DNA of 64,000 nucleotides from assembly GCA_905250075.1 (NCBI GenBank), contig CAJNOP010000224.1:228869-292868 (forward strand), read 5' to 3'. The notes under the pieces were generated by a model. It was not told where the DNA came from. It saw only the letters and a list, made by a program, of their open reading frames with translations, and searched no databases. Positions 1-14,284 of the stretch are shown here, piece by piece. This stretch comes from Rotaria sp. Silwood1 (taxonomy: Eukaryota; Rotifera; Eurotatoria; Philodinida; Philodinidae). Numbering within the stretch: position 1 is the stretch's first letter; every line of letters starts with the position of its first letter. The translations under genes were made by a program, and so were the position numbers.

Positions 1-1143
1 TATAAAGGAGAACGAGAAGTTTATTCTCTTTTTGTATAAAAGTAACCCGTCATATTATATTCTTAAAAAAAGTTATCCGTCGACGAATGTGTATCGAAAT
101 GAGACGTGTGCTCGTCAGCCGACATTCAAGAGAATGAAAAGGGGGAACTAGATTTTTTTTCTTTTGTTTTCATGATAAAAAATACGTATTGAAAGAGAGA
201 ATATAGTATTACTATAAAAGTCATTGAATATTCTTTTTATAAAAAAAATCATTGAAATTTTTTCTATTCGAGTCTTCACTGGATTTCAGTCCGAATTATC
301 AGGAATGCCATAGAAATATGAATGCGACAAGAAAGTGGATTTGACCATTGATTTTGAAATAGATAAGCAGTATTTGACGACATGAAGTAGATTCATCAGT
401 TCATTTCGAAATGACAGTCATCAAGTCCTCTTTCCTCTATCGTTCATATTTTTATGTCATTCAGCCAATTCAAAACTGATGAAAGCTCCATTAGAACAAA
501 GTTTCAGTGATTTTTAACAAGAAAATTCCATGGGTTCTATAAGAGTTCTATACATACATTCTCTCTCAATACTTCTTTTCTACTGCTTTCCTCTTTCACT
601 TCTTATCAATCCTTTTTGTTCCAATTTACTTCACAAAGTAATTATGACATTGACAGAAACATCAGTTTCACTCATAAGTGAAAAGACAGATTACTTTTTC
701 AAAGGTAACAAGAAAACTATTGTCCTACCGTCTGTTAGATATTTGACTTCGATGTTCATGTAGATGACAAGCAATACGCCAACTTTTCACCGTAATATTC
801 AGTAAACAAGGAATAAAAGCAGATTCTAACATAGTTTAATTTTGTGTTTGCAAATAAGCATGCTACTCACATCACTCTAACTATTTGTATCTGTTTTTCT
901 CTAGCTTTGCTAATTGTTCTGGTCTCAAGGGCAGTCTAAAATCTTTTCTATATGTGTCTGTATGACAGGAAGCCCTAGAAACGTAAATACTATGCTTTCT
1001 CCTTGTGTCATTTAAAAAATACTCAACTTTTTAAAGATCAATGCGTTTTATTTTTCAATCACTAATATATATACTTTGGACATGAATTTCATTTCATTTT
1101 TAACAAGAATCAGTTTGTCTTGCAGAATTCATATTCAAAAGAT
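1..1143. other. Upstream region, no gene recognised
   Basis: AT-rich sequence with only short open frames lacking family resemblance. A polypyrimidine-AG acceptor ends at 1125, 18 nt before the first ATG of the DUF3431 gene, so an upstream non-coding exon or a spliced-leader addition site is likely. No clear donor was identified. Confidence 0.5.
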
Positions 1144-2256
1144 ATGCAAGCAGTTAATCTACTTAGCAAAGTTCCATCAATTTACTGTGTTGGTGAAAAC
1201 AAAAACCACATGTCATTTAATAACATCTCACGAATAATCGCTATTATTTTACTATTTGTGTCACTATTAGCAATACTCAACTCTAATGTTACGACGTGTA
1301 TATATAAATATGACACTAGTACAGCAAACAAGTTTGATATTCGTGCATATGCAAGTTTCTCAAACAATTCAGCTGATTCTATTGAACTGCTCAATCGAAG
1401 GAGGCAATTTGACATGGTTCTTAGTTATTATACTGAAAATGTTACATTCGTTGCGCGATTCATTAGCTATATTCGTAATGTTACGAGCATCAGCAAACTC
1501 AATCCTTTTGTAATTGTCTATAATAAGAACCCTAATGTCAACATAACTTATTTGAAAGTTGCTTTGAATGCTGATTCAGTGATGACATTACCTAATGTTG
1601 GTCGTGAAGGAGCCACATTTCTCAGTCATATTATTGAGAACTATGATACACTTGCTAATCATACACTTTTTTCACAAGCAGGTGTCGAAGGTATTACTGG
1701 AACAGGACTGGAAAATTGGTTTATGTCACGCCTGGTAAAACAGTTCAATGCGTCAGTTGGATTTATGCCACTTGTAGTTACGAATATGGTCGCTACTTAT
1801 AATTGTGGTAACGGTCCATATGGAGATTTTCTACGGTTAACAGAGCTCTGGGGAATATTGCAGAGTACACTATGCCCACCAGGTGGACAAGCTGTAAGTA
1901 AATTTAAATCTAATAAGCATTGAAACACAATTATCTTCAAAGGTTTCCTTTCGAGGTCAATTTCTTGCTAGCAGGCAAAGAATTCGTAGCAGACCTTTAC
2001 ACATATACAAATACATTCAAAGTATTCTTACGGTTTGACTTTTATTGTGATCAGTTTTCAATGGCTCATTTTTCATTTTAAGGCAAATGCTTCACATTGG
2101 ATCCATAAAGATTCAAATCATGGATGGCTTGTTTCAACACCGGAGAATCCAATTTTTGGCCACGTAGTGGAGCGTTTGTGGACGGTGCTTTTCAATTGTT
2201 CAAATCCTGATCTAGTTCAAAAATGCCAGCAAGAAAACTGTGCATGTTTCGATTAA
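1144..2256 (+). CDS. DUF3431-family single-pass membrane protein, 3 exons
   Basis: Exons are 1144..1893, 1943..2032 and 2083..2256, joined by GT-AG introns of 49 and 50 nt that keep frame, giving about 337 residues. A hydrophobic segment near the N-terminus (RIIAIILLFVSLLAIL) suggests a type II membrane anchor with the rest lumenal or extracellular. The body carries the DUF3431 pattern: VLSYYTENVTF, then FVIVYNKNP, LPNVGREGATFLSHIIENYD, and near the end the NPIFGHVVERLW block that closes this family. Several N-glycosylation sequons are present. DUF3431 proteins resemble glycosyltransferase-like proteins of fungi and protists, but I know of no proven activity. A second in-frame ATG lies at 1210; I chose 1144 because it follows a good acceptor at 1125. 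Family call is fairly sure; function unknown. Confidence 0.82.
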
Positions 2257-5200
2257 CTTTTGAAGACTCATCAAAGACGCATATAACTCAAAATCCTTCA
2301 TAAACTTGAAGGGTTAGAGACCGCTGCGTTTTATGTTTGCATAGAGAGTCTCGAGCTGCAACAAACTTGCACTCGAAGAATTTATTGATTTTTAAACGCA
2401 GTATGTGAAGTGAATGAATGGTTTCCGACATGGGTGTTTTTCTTTCATTGCTGATGATTCAACGATCTTACATTGAAAAAACTCAAGAGATAACGTCTAG
2501 TTACATTCTTTGACTAGCACTGTTCAGTAGGATAGGAATATATTTCTGTTATTTTGATTGAATTTTAAGTGTTTTAGCCATTATTTGTCCAATGACACAA
2601 AGTTTGTGTGAATGCTTATTAGCCACATCGAAATCGTTTCAATTTGTTGTTTATTCGTGACATAATGAGTTTCACATCATACAGAACGATTTCCATGTAA
2701 ATCTGCAGTTTATTACCAACTAAAGTTGTAGAAATTTTAAGTTCAATGATTGAAAAAAAAAGGAAGTTTCGAAGAAATTTCTAATGAACTGCTTTCAGCT
2801 ACATGTCTATGATTGTTAAAGAGTAGTCTATAGTCTAGACAAATCAAAACCGTTTGACATGAAACTTTTGTGTGAAAGAGGGATAGTAATGTTTCCTCCA
2901 ATGGACGATTGTATATTGTAAGATTAGCTTCGTGTACTGCGATAGCTCTTCTCTACGAGAAAACACATGTTTGGCTTGCAGCTCTTTTACATTAGAGTCA
3001 AACTGCATATTATTGATCCTTTCGATTATGGTTTACTAAATTCTATTTATAGTTAAAATATGAGCTTAAATAGTTGAGATTTGGATAATTTTGATCTGCT
3101 AATGGTACTTTTTGTGATAATAGTAGAAGCCTAATGTGTCCAACTGAAGCACAAAACAAACAATATCAGATATTGGATTATTCCATTATAATTCTGTTTA
3201 TGTGCATAATTTTTTTAGTGCTGTATGTTTTCTAGTAACGGACACATGAATTTTTTTAAACTACCTAAAAAATTCATATACATACTTACCACTAATAGAT
3301 AGATGTCGACAACTCAAAAACGAAATAACCTTGATTTTTATTAACTTGACAGGACTATGCGCAAATCGTTGACTAAAAAATGAAACAGTAGCTGGTTCAA
3401 ACTGAATGAACGTTTATCGAAATCGATCATAAAAATTAGTGTGAAATGGTACGATATGCATTATTATAATACTTAGAAAATCTGAACTATCCAGATGTCA
3501 GAAATGACAGATTCTTATTACGCAATCTCAGAGGCTTACTTTATATTTCTGTCAAAATAATTAGAATATGTCTCGTTTCATTTCTGATTCTTCAAAGTTT
3601 GGCACTTTCTTAGCTAAAATATTGTATTAACAGCATTGCTCGTATTTATACTAGGATTCACTGTGTACTAAAGAACTGACAGTCAATCTCTGATTTCACA
3701 GAACATCTTATAGATATGCTTAAACTATAATCACTCAGTTTGAAAATTTCAATTTCTGAATTGTTAAAAACTTTTATACCTGTAAGCTAATTAAACCATA
3801 GATAATTAGAAGTTCATTGAGTTTTTGTTTTGTGGAAGGGAAGAACAGTAGAGATTGTTGTATACATGCTTCACTGACAGTGACTTTAAGAGATATCTAG
3901 TAGTGAGCGACATTTTAAAAACTAACTATTCATTTATATGAAAAATTGAATCAATAAAAACAATATTTCAGAAGCAGGCACAATTCATAAAACCACAATA
4001 TGTGATATTCATTCAGTTCTATTATTTTAAAATAAGATGAATTGAGTTTTGTAGAGATGGCATGGCATATTCTTTTTTTTCCAAAATAGATTTAAGCTTT
4101 TTTTACCATTTGTCTGCAGTGAAATATATACAAAATAAGCAGTGTTGCAGACATTCTGTAACGTCCAGTATGTATGTTATATTCACAATGTCAGAAGGCT
4201 CCATTGTGTAAACCTTCCAATACTGCACTTTAAGTTCTATGTTCATTGATCTCACAAATAACAACTTGTAAAAAATACAAAAAGGAAATAGCTTAGGTAT
4301 TTTAATTTCTTTCTATTGTCTTTCTACCATCAGTGCTACTAGCCGATCACATTGGTCATGAGATGATGACAACAGTGATGATGCTTCTCTCATATTTAAT
4401 TGTTTAGTAATCTTGGATGGAGAGATGAGATAAAAACAGATTAGGAGTTGACAGAATACCTTCATCTTAATATAATCGATGTTGGAAAATGGCACAGATG
4501 AAGCAATTGTTATAGCTAGTACGTATACTATGGCAAGTTAGATATTTTCAATAACTACAAATGTATTGGAATACAAAGAAAATAAAAAGTCTTGAATCAT
4601 TTAATCGAAGAAAAACTAATGTATAATTTAATATTTACACTATTCTTCTCAATTGATGATTAAGTTTCCACGTTGAATTGGATCATTCGGTAATAATTGT
4701 TTATAGATTCAACACACGCATACGTAACGAAATAGTTTCACTGTCTCCAGATGGAATTTCAGTGAAATAAGCCATTAACAGATTCTAAACTATGATCTGT
4801 TTACAAATCAATACGAATGAAACGATTCTATATAAGAATTATTTATTTTCTGTATTTTTGAAGTGACATGAATAAGGTTTGAATAATTTGTTCAAATTAG
4901 TTGTTTTTTTTTGAAAATGCTCTTCCTACATGTTCAAGAAATATTATCTGATCTTCAAAGACATTTCTTGTTAATGAGGTATATCATTACTAAGAAGCGG
5001 TTCAAGATATGTGCTAATATGAATCGATTCGTTTGAATTGAAATGACAACTATTACGGCACAACTCTGTATATCTAACAATATTGAACACGTTCTCTGTT
5101 GTGAGAGAATCTATCCGAGTGATATCTCCTTTTGAATTCATAGTGTAGATAAAAGTCCTGAAAACATTCATGCGATTAGGCTTTTCTTTTCGAATTATGA

Positions 5201-8132
5201 TCATTTTACTGAACGTTTAGCCTTTTTGCAAGATATGACAAGAAAAATCTCAACAAGGAGTTTTTGTCTGAAATCTTGGTCAACAATAACTCTCATGATT
5301 TGCATGATATGTTGAAAATTTCAGCTCAAACGAATGTTTTTCTTCTCAGATAACACTTTTGCAAATAGCGTTACTTTTACACAGAAACTCTTAAAATAAT
5401 CCAGCTTTTGAAGCATACGGTATTTTAAGAAGAACTCATCTGTTTGCGTTGAAATTTCCAGGACATCACAAGAACCACGGCAGCTACTGTTTTAGCTAAA
5501 ATTTTAGGTTGAAACTTGTTATTGCGACTTTTTCTTATGATATTCTGCAATAGATTAAGCGTTTAATAAAATTATTATAGCTCGAGAACGTAAGGTCTGA
5601 TAGCATGAATCCTTTCAGATTTTTATCTACACTATGAATCCTACCTATAAGTAAAGTATAAGCTCACACAAAGATTATCAACCCGATGAGCAGCTTTGTC
5701 GGTCTTGCTTTTTTACTTTGAAATATTATTTATACTTGTTTGGAATAGATTATAATTAAATAGTTTAGGAAATAGCAACTGCAAGAGCTGTAGACATTGT
5801 TCAAGTTGAAGATAATTGAGTTGAATAAGCATTTAAATAAGATGATCTAGTATTCTTTCATGAATTCGTCATAAGATTCCATAGATCTATTTTAATTACA
5901 TGTTTTTTATGATAAGAATAGTTTTTTTTTTAACAAGAAGATAATTCTATTTCAGTCAGTCATCTAGCGGAGTTTTCTTTTTAATATTTTTGTCTTTTTT
6001 TTTGTTCTAATACACAAAATAAAATAATTAAATGATTTACTACTTCTGTTTAGCATTTGATAATACATGAAAAAGACAAGAAGAAAATTTACGTCTATTT
6101 TTAAACAATCTATTAAATCTTTTGCAAATGAATCTTCCATTAATTCTTTTGAAATGACATTGATGTCCAGAGAAAATAAAATTATCCATATGGTATCGAC
6201 AGAAAACTTTGGTCTTGTACATTTTATGAATTTTCCAAATTAACACTTTTCTTTTTCCTTTTTTTTTCTAAAAGGATGTTTTTCGTAACAGTGATTTCTC
6301 ATAAAAAAATATCTAAATTAATAACTTACTAACAATGCATTACAATTATTTTACTTCATTTAATCAATGCTCACTCAATGATCTCATTGTTCACTCTAGA
6401 AATCCATATGTGGTTCAAGACGCCCGAAGACAAACTGAAAATCAATCCAAGATTGGATATGCATTCTATAAGATGTACAAGAAAACATGTATAACGAAGA
6501 GACATACAACAATATTGAACTTTATTAGCAATTTAAATTGAACAAACATCAGAAGATAATGATAGAAATTCGTGAATATCAATTGCAGATTCATTGTTGA
6601 GAACCTGATGTAGGAGAGAAGCTTATTGATGTGTATCAAAGAAAAGCTGACATAGAAGATCTTTGAACATCAACAACCGTCTTTTTTTACTATATCAGAG
6701 AAAAACTAAACAAATCTAATTATATCATTATAATATAAAAATTACAAGTCAAATAAAGTGAATGCAAAAATTTTTACACACGATGTATTTTTTAACTTTT
6801 TTCATTAACGGTAATATCTAGAACAAATTGAAGAAAAGATTTGATTAACCGAAACAACTTTCTATCAAGAGCAATACTTGCCAAAATCTCATTAACAGGT
6901 TGTACATGAAAGATACCTGGAAAATCAAAACCAATTTTCTAGTTTCTCCAACGCTTATTGGTTCTACGAAAGATTCCAAAGTAGATTTTGTTGGATCCGG
7001 ATCAGAGTTCGAAAATATCCGAAAGTATAAAATACGGTGAGGTCTATTAAGACTACCCCAGTTCCTTCTTGATGTTCGTTTTATTTCGAGATTGAATCCC
7101 CTCTTAAGCGAGTATAGAGAGCGATATATAGAGAGAAATAAAGCATCAAAGAATGCGAAATGAATAAACAAATACCAATGAGTCAAAGAGTGATACATAT
7201 GACTGTAACAAGGTCATACATTTTCATGAGAAAGAACGAAAAAAACAACCTTGCAAACCTATTGTACAATCATTGTTGTTCATTGAAGATCAGCCTTGGA
7301 AAGAACGTGGACATCTTAATATTTTCTCTATTAGACGAACTTGTTTGCAAAACAATTTGATTAGTCTTCGCTTTTCAGACATCTGTCATCCAACCCTATT
7401 AGCGGAAATCGTTTTAGTTAATCAAATCTTTTTTTCCATTTGTTCTAAATATTACCTTTAAGAATAAAGTCAATAATACTTTGTTCATATTCTGTCTTAC
7501 ATGATGAAACGACAAAAATAAGCTACTTTTTGTCAATAACAATCATTCAATGATATTGTACAAATCACTTGGTAATGATCAACACTTTGTGAAAGTTTTT
7601 CTTTCAATTGATTTGTCATTCATTTAATATTTTGAAATATCATTTCTTATTTCAATCTTTTCTATTGGAATATTTTCAAATACACCAATTAGTTTTACAG
7701 AAATTAAACTACTAATAAATTTTTATGGCATTTTTCTATTTTTTTATTTATTTTTTGTATGATGTTTTGGTTATGCCTCACCTACGTTAGTAATATTATG
7801 ATTGTATAATTCAATGTTGTCCTTTTTTTTGTTTGTTATATCAAACGATAAAACTTGCGAATGTCTATTCTTTCATGCATACAATGTCGTCAATAATTAC
7901 AACAGAACGGTAAAAACAAATTTACAAAAGACCAAAAATAGCCTAGTTGCTTCTCTTCGTGTTCTTGAGTGTATATTTTATTATATCATACTTATTTAGA
8001 TAGGTTGAATTACTTTGTCACACTCATTTCTTTTTATTATGATGATACCGAGTAGATAATAATGAAGAACTACTTGCAAAATAAAAATTTTTCAAAAAAT
8101 AAACGTTTCATATGGTTTTATTTTAGATAAAT
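2257..8132. other. Long gene-poor stretch
   Basis: Nearly 6 kb of AT-rich DNA. Open frames are short on both strands and none shows a recognisable domain or an exon chain with conserved phases. Small frames around 6040..6246 (minus) and 6335..6541 (plus) are unsupported. No clear repeat, tRNA or rRNA seen. Confidence 0.5.
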
Positions 8133-9541
8133 ATGACTAGTTTTACATGTGAAGAAACTTCTTCGTGTTCAAATTTTCAATCAGCTATTTGTTTACATTG
8201 TAATCGTCGATTATGTCTTCAACATATTACTGAACACAATAAAATTATTCCTAGTAGTATGCAAAATCTTTCACATGAACTTGAAGCTACTTTTCAACAA
8301 CTTAATGATAAATATGAAAAAAGTAGAAATACATATAATGATCTATTAACCTTATTAAAACAATGGCGAACACAAGAAACAGAAAAAATTGAACAAATCT
8401 ATAAAAATAAGTTGCAATGGATTGAATCTCAACAAGAAACTTTGAATATGCTACACCAAGAATTAATTGAAGTACTTGATCGCAGTGCGCGACAGCAGTT
8501 AGTTCTTATACAACCTCATCAAGATGCCATTATGAAAAGGCTTCATCATATTCATAGTACAATTAAAAATGTACAACAACATAGTACACAACTAAAATGG
8601 AACTTCTCAAAATTGCCATCACCAATGAATTTAGGACACTCTCTTCAAAATTCTTCATCTATGCAAGTTCCATTGAAAATACCAAAATCTAGTAGAATTT
8701 GTCTAAAAATCACACAGATTTTTGAAGTTAAATTATGTTTTATTTTTAAGATATTCACGAACTACCTCGAAAAAGAAAATTTTCGACTAATTCTTCATCC
8801 GGTAATGCTATAAATCTACGAAAATATCGCTCGTTTAGACGACTTGTTGACATGTTTGCTAATATATCATGTATAGAACAAAGTAAGAATGATATTGCCA
8901 ACTATCTTAAAGTAAGTCACTATAATGAAAATTGTATTTTAAAAGTAAAGTTTCTTTTTATTAGCAACAAGGTCCTCATTTTCAGTTTCCTATTCTTGTT
9001 TGTTCGTATCTTACAGCTTGGCATAGGAAATCAGAAATCAATGACAAAACTATCCTTCTAAATGAACATATATCAACTATTAAAAAGCACATAGAAAATC
9101 GTCATTCCGATGATGTTGTATTATTAGGTATACATGCATTCTTTTTTAATGAAACCATTCAAGAAAATAAGAGTAAATCTAAATTTTAGTTTCTTTTCTT
9201 GTTTATTGAACATGATTAAATGATTTTTTTTTAGGAGAAATGATGACATTTTTATTACAATATGTTGTCAATCATCAATGTATTAGTCCAAATGAAATAC
9301 TCAATTGGTATGAGAATACAGATTTATATGATTATCCGGATTTTGTCGATGCTAAGCAATTAATCACTTCAGTTATTAAATCATTTCGGACAAACAATAC
9401 AGGTAAAATAACCATCGAAAATGTTTATTATTACTTAATATTGTTTTAGTTACAAATGTACAACCAATTTCAGTCAATCAAAATCCAGTTCAACAATCTG
9501 ACACTATTGAGATTACACAAGAACCAGCTGCATTAACTTGA
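8133..9541 (+). CDS. B-box-like zinc-binding, coiled-coil protein, 5 exons
   Basis: Exons 8133..8691, 8751..8911, 8965..9127, 9235..9402 and 9450..9541 join in frame through GT-AG introns of 47-107 nt and give about 380 residues ending in a TGA at 9539-9541. The first 40 residues hold a Cys/His cluster (CEE...CSNF...CLHCNRRLCLQHITEH) resembling a B-box-type zinc finger. Residues about 45-150 are a long Gln/Glu/Lys-rich coiled coil, as in TRIM-like proteins but without an N-terminal RING. A basic patch (PRKRKF) follows; the C-terminal 190 residues match nothing I recognise. An AG acceptor (8125-8126) lies 6 nt before the ATG, consistent with a leader exon or trans-splicing. An AATAAA at 9584-9589 is a likely poly(A) signal. 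Role not known; B-box coiled-coil proteins usually self-associate. Confidence 0.78.
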
Positions 9542-10556
9542 AAAAGACTAAACACTTAATCGTACTCATTTTGTTTATAATATAATAAAAAGTTAGCAAT
9601 ATAATTACTCATAAGTAAAGTTTTTCGTCTGTAACATTAATAAATTATACTTGTATAAAACCAGTACATTAACTATACACCATTATCTAATCTAAACAAA
9701 GAAAAGTTAGTGAAGTGAAAGAAAAGATTATGCAATAAATAACTTTTTCAACTACTAAGTTTTTCCACAATTTCTTATAAATCTTTGAAATAAAAAAAAA
9801 ACATTCTAAGTACCTTTTTGTATCTGCAAAATGTTCAAACTGCAGATCCACCTCAAAATCCAAAATTTTTTTCGTAAACCAACATGATTCAAGTTTCACA
9901 CAAATGGCCACGTAGTGTAATAAAGATTTTTCGACAACAGAAGATGCTATCGAAATAAGGTTCTCAACATCTGATAGAACTAGTAGAGTTCCAATTGGGA
10001 TGTGTCAATCCATTATCAGAACATGTTTCTAGATGAATCTTCCCCCGAAAAAAGTCGACTTCTGATCAGACACAACCTATATCAAAAGAATTGACAAAAA
10101 AGAAGATTAACTATGAATTTTATCGCATATGTTCACAAAAATCATGCAAATTAAATCTAACAAGTTTCTTTTCACAAAAAATATATCAATAAGTATCTAC
10201 AAATTTTTCATGAAAGGAAGATCATACATAAACTATTTCAATAGAAGTTTTTTCTGATAAGTATAGGTATTCTATAATGAAACAATTAATAGCCAAAACA
10301 TATAATTAATTTTTCAGTTTTTGATTAGAAGGCATTGATAATTTAGTTGATACAAATTACTATTTCTAGTTTTTCTTCTTCATCTTTTCATCAATATTAG
10401 ATAATATTTAGGTTAATCTAACTCAATGATCCAAAAGAATCCAATGATTTCAAAATAAACAACTGTAACAATTTTTTATATTCTTCATATTTCATGATAC
10501 TCATTTATTATTAAGACAAGCTTTTTTTTTACATTTTTAATTTCAGAACAAGAGTA
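9542..10556. other. Intergenic stretch
   Basis: Contains the 3' UTR of the B-box-like gene (AATAAA at 9584) and then AT-rich sequence without recognisable content until the PP5 relic begins. Confidence 0.5.
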
Positions 10557-11066
10557 GAAAGATGCTCGTCGATAACATGACGTAATATAACAAGTAATAA
10601 TTATTCAAAACACATACAAAAAAGAAATACTTTGACATATTAAAAATTATATTACAATACTTTCTTAGTAATTATTAGTGCATAACCATATTATTCACGA
10701 CGAAGATAAGCAAGACTTTGATTAGAATATAATTTAATATAGCATGATGATAAAGTTTAATTATTTTTTTCATAATTACTATTCATTATGCATTTTATTT
10801 TACTTAAATATTTAAAGAAAAATACAAAAGAAATATCTTTGTATTACTTCTGAATGACTTGTTTCTAATTTTTGAGCTAAATCTCTTTCAATTGTGGTTA
10901 TCATCATGAGAAAACTTTTCTTTTACATAACAAATATCTTAAGAAAAATAAAAACTTGCTTACTAATGAACACGTATTGACGAGTACTTTCAGTTTCATA
11001 AGAGAACATGTGTTGCATGTGATCATGTTCAAAAATAAAACATATCTTCAGTATAATTTCATGTGA
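10557..11066 (-). pseudogene. Decayed partial duplicate of the PP5 gene (5' part)
   Basis: On the minus strand this stretch is a degraded copy of the 5' end of the intact PP5 gene at 35865..38864, matching roughly 38443..39030. It keeps recognisable pieces of the start region, exon 1, the third TPR exon side and the intervening introns, plus about 150 nt of the 5' flank (shared blocks include GATGCTCGTCGATAA, TTCACGACGAAGATAAGCAA and TTTCTAATTTTT). About 70 nt are missing from the middle of exon 1, and exon 2 carries indels that destroy the frame. Because introns and flank are kept, this came from a DNA-level duplication, not a processed transcript. It fits the decay of one of the duplicated gene copies typical of bdelloid genomes, though its location 28 kb from the intact copy could also mean a local segmental duplication. 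Confidence 0.8.
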
Positions 11067-14000
11067 AATATTCATAGGTAAAAATAATGTGAATTTTAGT
11101 AGAAATATTTTTACAACGTTTACAAGTAGTGGAATACTTTTCAAGATGGTTGTTGTTTAGAGGAAAACTTTGACTTTAATGATGTTGAAGATCATCGCTT
11201 TAAATAGTAATGTAATGTTTATATTCCAGTTACAAGTAATTTACGACTTATTTGAACATTGGATTCATTGTTAGAAAATCTGTTTTAGTAGCATCCATTT
11301 AAAACATTTGAAGGACAAAAATACATTATTCATATACTCAACAGAATCTCTCGCGCAACTCGTAGTAACTCTAAATTGTATGCTGTTTAATTTGTTACAA
11401 TTGTTTGTTTTGTATTTGCGTCTGACACTAAAATTTGCTTCTCGATCAATAGACGTCACTGAAGCATATTCTTTGATGTCAAATCTGATTTTGTGAATAA
11501 GTCGTACATGACTTGTAACTCGCATATAAACGTTCCATTACCACCTAAAGCAACGATTTCGAACTGCATCAAAGTCAAAATCTTTCATAAAAACCATTTG
11601 AAATTTGATTTCATTGTTAATTCAGTTTTTCTTTTGAACACTCTCACATCTTCAATGTATTTTTTTTCATAATATTTTGTTTTATTTTTTCATTTGAATG
11701 TTAGCAATATACGGTTAGTAGTGCATGCTGACATATATAGCAACTAAGTTATATCTTTAACTCATCACATAGACTATGGCAGACAATCACTCTACTCTTA
11801 TACACTGTGCCAAGAGTTTCATTATGCTTGCCTATCTAGTCGAGATCAACAATACTTGATCTGCCCAAGGTCTTGGTTATTCAACAGAATCGTCTCATTA
11901 TGGTTCAAATTTTAATCTTGTAAGATTGATGCTGAAAGCTTTTTACTAGTTTAGCTTTTGCTAACATCATGGTTTATCATTGTATTCTCTGTTTCTCTCT
12001 TTTCTCACGAATAAATTCTTGACTTTATCGATGTTTTCTCTCATGGAATCATTCTACTGTTCTATTAACATTATTATGCCATTGATTGCCACTAATGAGA
12101 CAAGATAACATCAGCCAAGAGCCGTTTATTAATTTACTGAAAGTGTATTCATTACGTCAATCGATGGTGAGAGTCGAACATTGAATTAAATCATTGTGCT
12201 CTTTTAAATGACCTCGGCAGAAATACTATCGAAAACAAATACGCAGAGTTCGATAGGGACGTTTACAGTTGTTTAATACACACCACCGTTAGAACGACGA
12301 TATGCTTTTGTCGTTTGTAGCGACAATAGATGTCGTAATGTGAAAAGGAATGAGTATGCGGTGTATTGAAATGTCTTATCTAAGAAAAAAAATCCTGAAA
12401 TTGACGTCTTTTCTGTCGCTGTGTTCTTATCAATAATCGAAAACAGGACAAGCTAAAGAAAAAGAAAGATAACAGGCAAAAAACTGAATACGACGACAAT
12501 TTATGGTAGTATGAATATTTCATTGATGCAGTTTATACGAGTAACAATAATTTTTGATTTCGTTCTGCCTACATTCCACTTTCCACTCACGTACTGTACA
12601 TTGATGTACGTAGTTAGAAAAGTTTCTAGTCGTTTACTTCAAACGAAGTTAGACAACAATAATCTCTCAACCATCTCAGTGCACAAGACAAAACTAAAAC
12701 ACTGGAGATTAGTCGAAGCTGAATAAAATTCATAGAAAATTCGTATGATTCAAACATTTCTAGTTCTTCATATTTTTTTGTAATACGCGCATTGCGACAA
12801 TTATAACTTATTTCAACCGCACTAGTAGGATATTTGGATTTCGAGTGAAATACTGAACGGATTGAACTGTGTTAGATCTCTTTTAAGTTTATTTATGGAT
12901 ATACAAACCACATTAACATTTCGGTTCGAACAAGTGGACCAGCTTAAAAGAATATGTAACCTTTTGGTTCATATTTCGATCGACTGTTGTCGGACATACT
13001 TGAATTCTTTTCGTTCAAAATCCAGGGATTAATTCTACATAGCAGAGTGCGACGTATTTAGCATATTCTTGTTCTTTCATCTTAGCGAAATTAGGATAAA
13101 CGTACAAAAATATCACAAACATCTATCAAAATCAACTGTCTTTTCGTCTTTTGCAACATTCTTGGTCACAAAGTGTTCGTTACTATTAAACTATTTCGGC
13201 TTTCACTATAACTCATTTCCTGGTCATTTTGATTCACAAAATAATTCAAATATGATCGACGAAGAAATTGTTACGAAAACAACTGTACTACGTGTGTTAG
13301 AAAAGTCAAAATGGTTCAAGAGAAAATAATATTGTTTGAAAAAATAATTTGATAACTCGAAAACCCGTAAGATATTGAAAGGTAGATGATATTTTGACCT
13401 TCAATTGTCTGGCATTCCTGAGATCAGAGAAAAATGGTTAGTAATAAATATCAGATTGTTTGATACAGAATATAACAATGAATCTTCTGGAAAAGAGATA
13501 ACATAGGACTGAGAAAAGGTGATCAAGATGTAAACTAAATAAGGAGACCACCATTAATTCCGTATAAACCGTTACATCGAATATTTTCCACTGCAAACGC
13601 ATCAAACTGACTTGTTGTTGATTTTTTAGTGAACCACACTGTCATTAATGACAATCTATAGCAGCGTTCTCCACTTCAATCAACCTTGGAATTGAGCCTT
13701 CATTGAATCAGACAAAGTACAAATGCAATGCGTACAAACGATGTTTATATAGTTAGAATGTTGTTTGTTTGAATTTTCACAAACATGTTTCAGTGTGTAA
13801 AGTTGCCGCTTTCTCAACATTTTGACTGATAGGTTTGCGACGAAAACATACACTATTATCTCAATCATTACTAAAATATAGTACAAAATACAAAACACAA
13901 TGAACCAGAAAATGATGGTAGGTGACAGCTGCAAAATGTAATATGAAAGACATAGGTAATGTTAAGTGTGACATAATAAAAGATATTACGGAATGAAATA

Positions 14001-14284
14001 AGTACTAGTGAGTAGTAGCGAGACAAAATTGAGTACTACTTTTTCACTTTTATTGTATATCCTACTAAATAACTGCTTTGATTAGTTGAATCGATTTCGA
14101 AAATGGTAACTAACGCAGCTCTTTAACGATTTGAGGGCTCTTCAGTGACTCCTTTTGTTCAAATTCTATTATATTAAACAGTTCTGATTGTTAAGAGTAA
14201 AATTAAATATGCAAGATAAACACAGTAAATTGTGAATATAGTTCAATTATGTTTCTTGTAGATATATTCTCGAAACCAATCAAC
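11067..14284. other. Gene-poor stretch
   Basis: No recognisable gene. The longest frames (for example 13680..13934 minus, with a hydrophobic N-terminal segment, and 13069..13329 plus) have no family resemblance and no supporting exon structure. An AG acceptor at 14260-14261, just before the dynein light chain start, belongs to the next gene. Confidence 0.45.

Noticed and set aside
530-763. Possible upstream coding exon of the DUF3431 gene
   Set aside because: A possible donor exists near 706, but the encoded peptide adds nothing family-like and the join to 1126 is not supported.
13680-13934. Minus-strand 84-codon frame with hydrophobic N-terminus
   Set aside because: AT-rich DNA often encodes such stretches; no family resemblance, no splice partners found.
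14249-14284. Upstream ATG at 14249 for the dynein light chain
   Set aside because: It overlaps a strong pyrimidine-AG acceptor, so this stretch is more likely intron/outron; the family alignment begins after 14285.
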